Source: Bacteroidota bacterium
GTDB lineage: Bacteria; Spirochaetota; Spirochaetia; JABMQR01
Length of the DNA: 14,955 bases
Reading direction: 5' to 3'
NCBI GenBank assembly: GCA_013202335.1
Contig: JABMQR010000363.1
Location: forward strand, 1 to 14,955
Below the pieces are notes generated by a model. The model made no database searches. It saw nothing but the letters and a program-made list of their open reading frames with translations, and was not told the DNA's origin. Positions 14,345-14,955 of this stretch are shown here, one piece after another. Each line of letters begins with the position of its first letter. Within the stretch, counting starts at the first letter, position 1. The position numbers and the translations under genes were made by a program.

Positions 14345-14955
14345 ATGGCCACAGTAGAATTGAAAAACCTTTCAAAGGTGTATGACGGCAATGTTAAAGC
14401 AGTAGACAGCATTAACATTGACATCCAGGATCGTGAGTTTGTAGTACTCGTAGGTCCGTCAGGTTGCGGGAAGTCCACTACGTTAAGAATGGTAGCAGGA
14501 CTTGAAGATATCACAAGCGGTGAACTGTACATTGATGAGAAAGTCGTAAATGACGTTCCACCGAAAGACAGAGATATTGCAATGGTATTTCAGAACTACG
14601 CTCTTTACCCGCATATGAGCGTTTATGACAACATGGCGTTCGGTCTAAAAATCAGGAAATTTCCAAAAGCTGAGATCGATCAGCGTGTACGTGAAGCAGC
14701 AAAAATTCTTGATATTGAAGAACTGCTTGACAGAAAACCTAAAGCACTCTCCGGTGGACAGAGACAGCGTGTTGCAGTAGGAAGAGCAATCGTACGAAAA
14801 CCAAAAGTTTTCCTCTTTGACGAACCTCTCTCCAACCTCGATGCAAAACTGAGAGTACAGATGCGTGCAGAAATTTCATCACTGCACAGCAGACTTCAGG
14901 CAACAATGATTTATGTAACACATGACCAGGTCGAAGCTATGACCATGGCTGACAA
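14345..14955 (+). CDS. CUT1-family sugar ABC transporter ATPase, UgpC/MsmK/MalK type (3' end outside window)
   Basis: The nucleotide-binding subunit that powers uptake of oligosaccharides, glycerol-3-phosphate or similar solutes by binding-protein-dependent transporters. 203 full codons are visible. N-terminus [15 protein letters not shown]; Walker [10 protein letters not shown] (37-45); Q-loop [10 protein letters not shown] with Gln83; signature [14 protein letters not shown] (from 135); Walker B VFLFDEP with Glu160; D-loop SNLDAK; and H-loop [10 protein letters not shown] with His193. All are intact. The C-terminal TOBE/regulatory part (normally to about 360-380 residues) lies outside. No permease or binding-protein gene is visible; in many bacteria one MsmK/UgpC-type ATPase serves several transporters and is encoded alone, so the substrate cannot be assigned. 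It is transcribed away from the housekeeping run, from its own promoter. Confidence 0.93.
   Translation, partial: MATVELKNLSKVYDGNVKAVDSINIDIQDREFVVLVGPSGCGKSTTLRMVAGLEDITSGELYIDEKVVNDVPPKDRDIAMVFQNYALYPHMSVYDNMAFGLKIRKFPKAEIDQRVREAAKILDIEELLDRKPKALSGGQRQRVAVGRAIVRKPKVFLFDEPLSNLDAKLRVQMRAEISSLHSRLQATMIYVTHDQVEAMTMAD

Noticed and set aside
14317..14532. 71-codon minus-strand frame
   Set aside because: Antisense to the ABC ATPase gene, and it covers its SD and Walker A region.

Overview
The window reads as ordinary chromosomal DNA from a diderm bacterium. A Spirochaetales-type genome is my best guess. The basis is inference: an exported patatin with an outer-membrane-barrel-like C-terminus, the order cdaA-ybbR-acpS-truA, many TTG/GTG starts with GGAG-type Shine-Dalgarno (SD) sites, and moderate GC. 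No sequence search was possible, so the taxon is not established. There is no phage, IS, CRISPR array or obvious horizontally acquired island.

Left edge (1-462): the 3' part of a short-form inorganic pyrophosphatase gene (+) converges on a tRNA-Gly(CCC) gene (-) that has its own well-formed promoter.

Main body (463-13976): thirteen genes all lie on the minus strand. In transcription order they are a TIGR01212-type radical SAM protein, a VanZ-like membrane protein, glycerol kinase (glpK), a cardiolipin synthase-type PLD enzyme, the c-di-AMP synthase cdaA, its YbbR-domain partner, holo-ACP synthase (acpS), tRNA pseudouridine synthase (truA), a family 4 Fe-S uracil-DNA glycosylase, priA, def, fmt, and an exported patatin with a POTRA/barrel-like C-terminus. 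Most junctions overlap or are separated by only a few bases. The only gaps of 49 bases or more are cls-cdaA (74), priA-def (61) and fmt-patatin (49), and I see no hairpin-plus-T-run terminator anywhere in the run. A near-consensus promoter lies at the cls stop codon, so cdaA and the genes after it probably have an internal promoter. Functionally the run mixes membrane-lipid metabolism (GlpK, Cls, AcpS, patatin), c-di-AMP signalling (CdaA/YbbR), translation (TruA, Def, Fmt) and DNA repair/restart (UDG, PriA).

Right edge (13977-14955): an AT-rich divergent intergenic region of about 370 bases contains several inverted repeats. It then leads, through a TTGACA promoter and a strong SD, into the 5' part of a CUT1-family (UgpC/MsmK/MalK-type) sugar ABC transporter ATPase that runs off the window.

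Start sites were re-chosen for priA (TTG), truA (GTG), ybbR (internal ATG), cls (TTG) and the radical SAM gene (ATG), using SD spacing, overlap with the upstream gene and family N-termini. The window looks mostly conventional. The items most worth a second look are the symmetric elements of the divergent region, the c-di-AMP/phospholipid gene mixture with its embedded promoter, the repeat-built charged N-terminal extensions on neighbouring truA and UDG, and the patatin-barrel protein.
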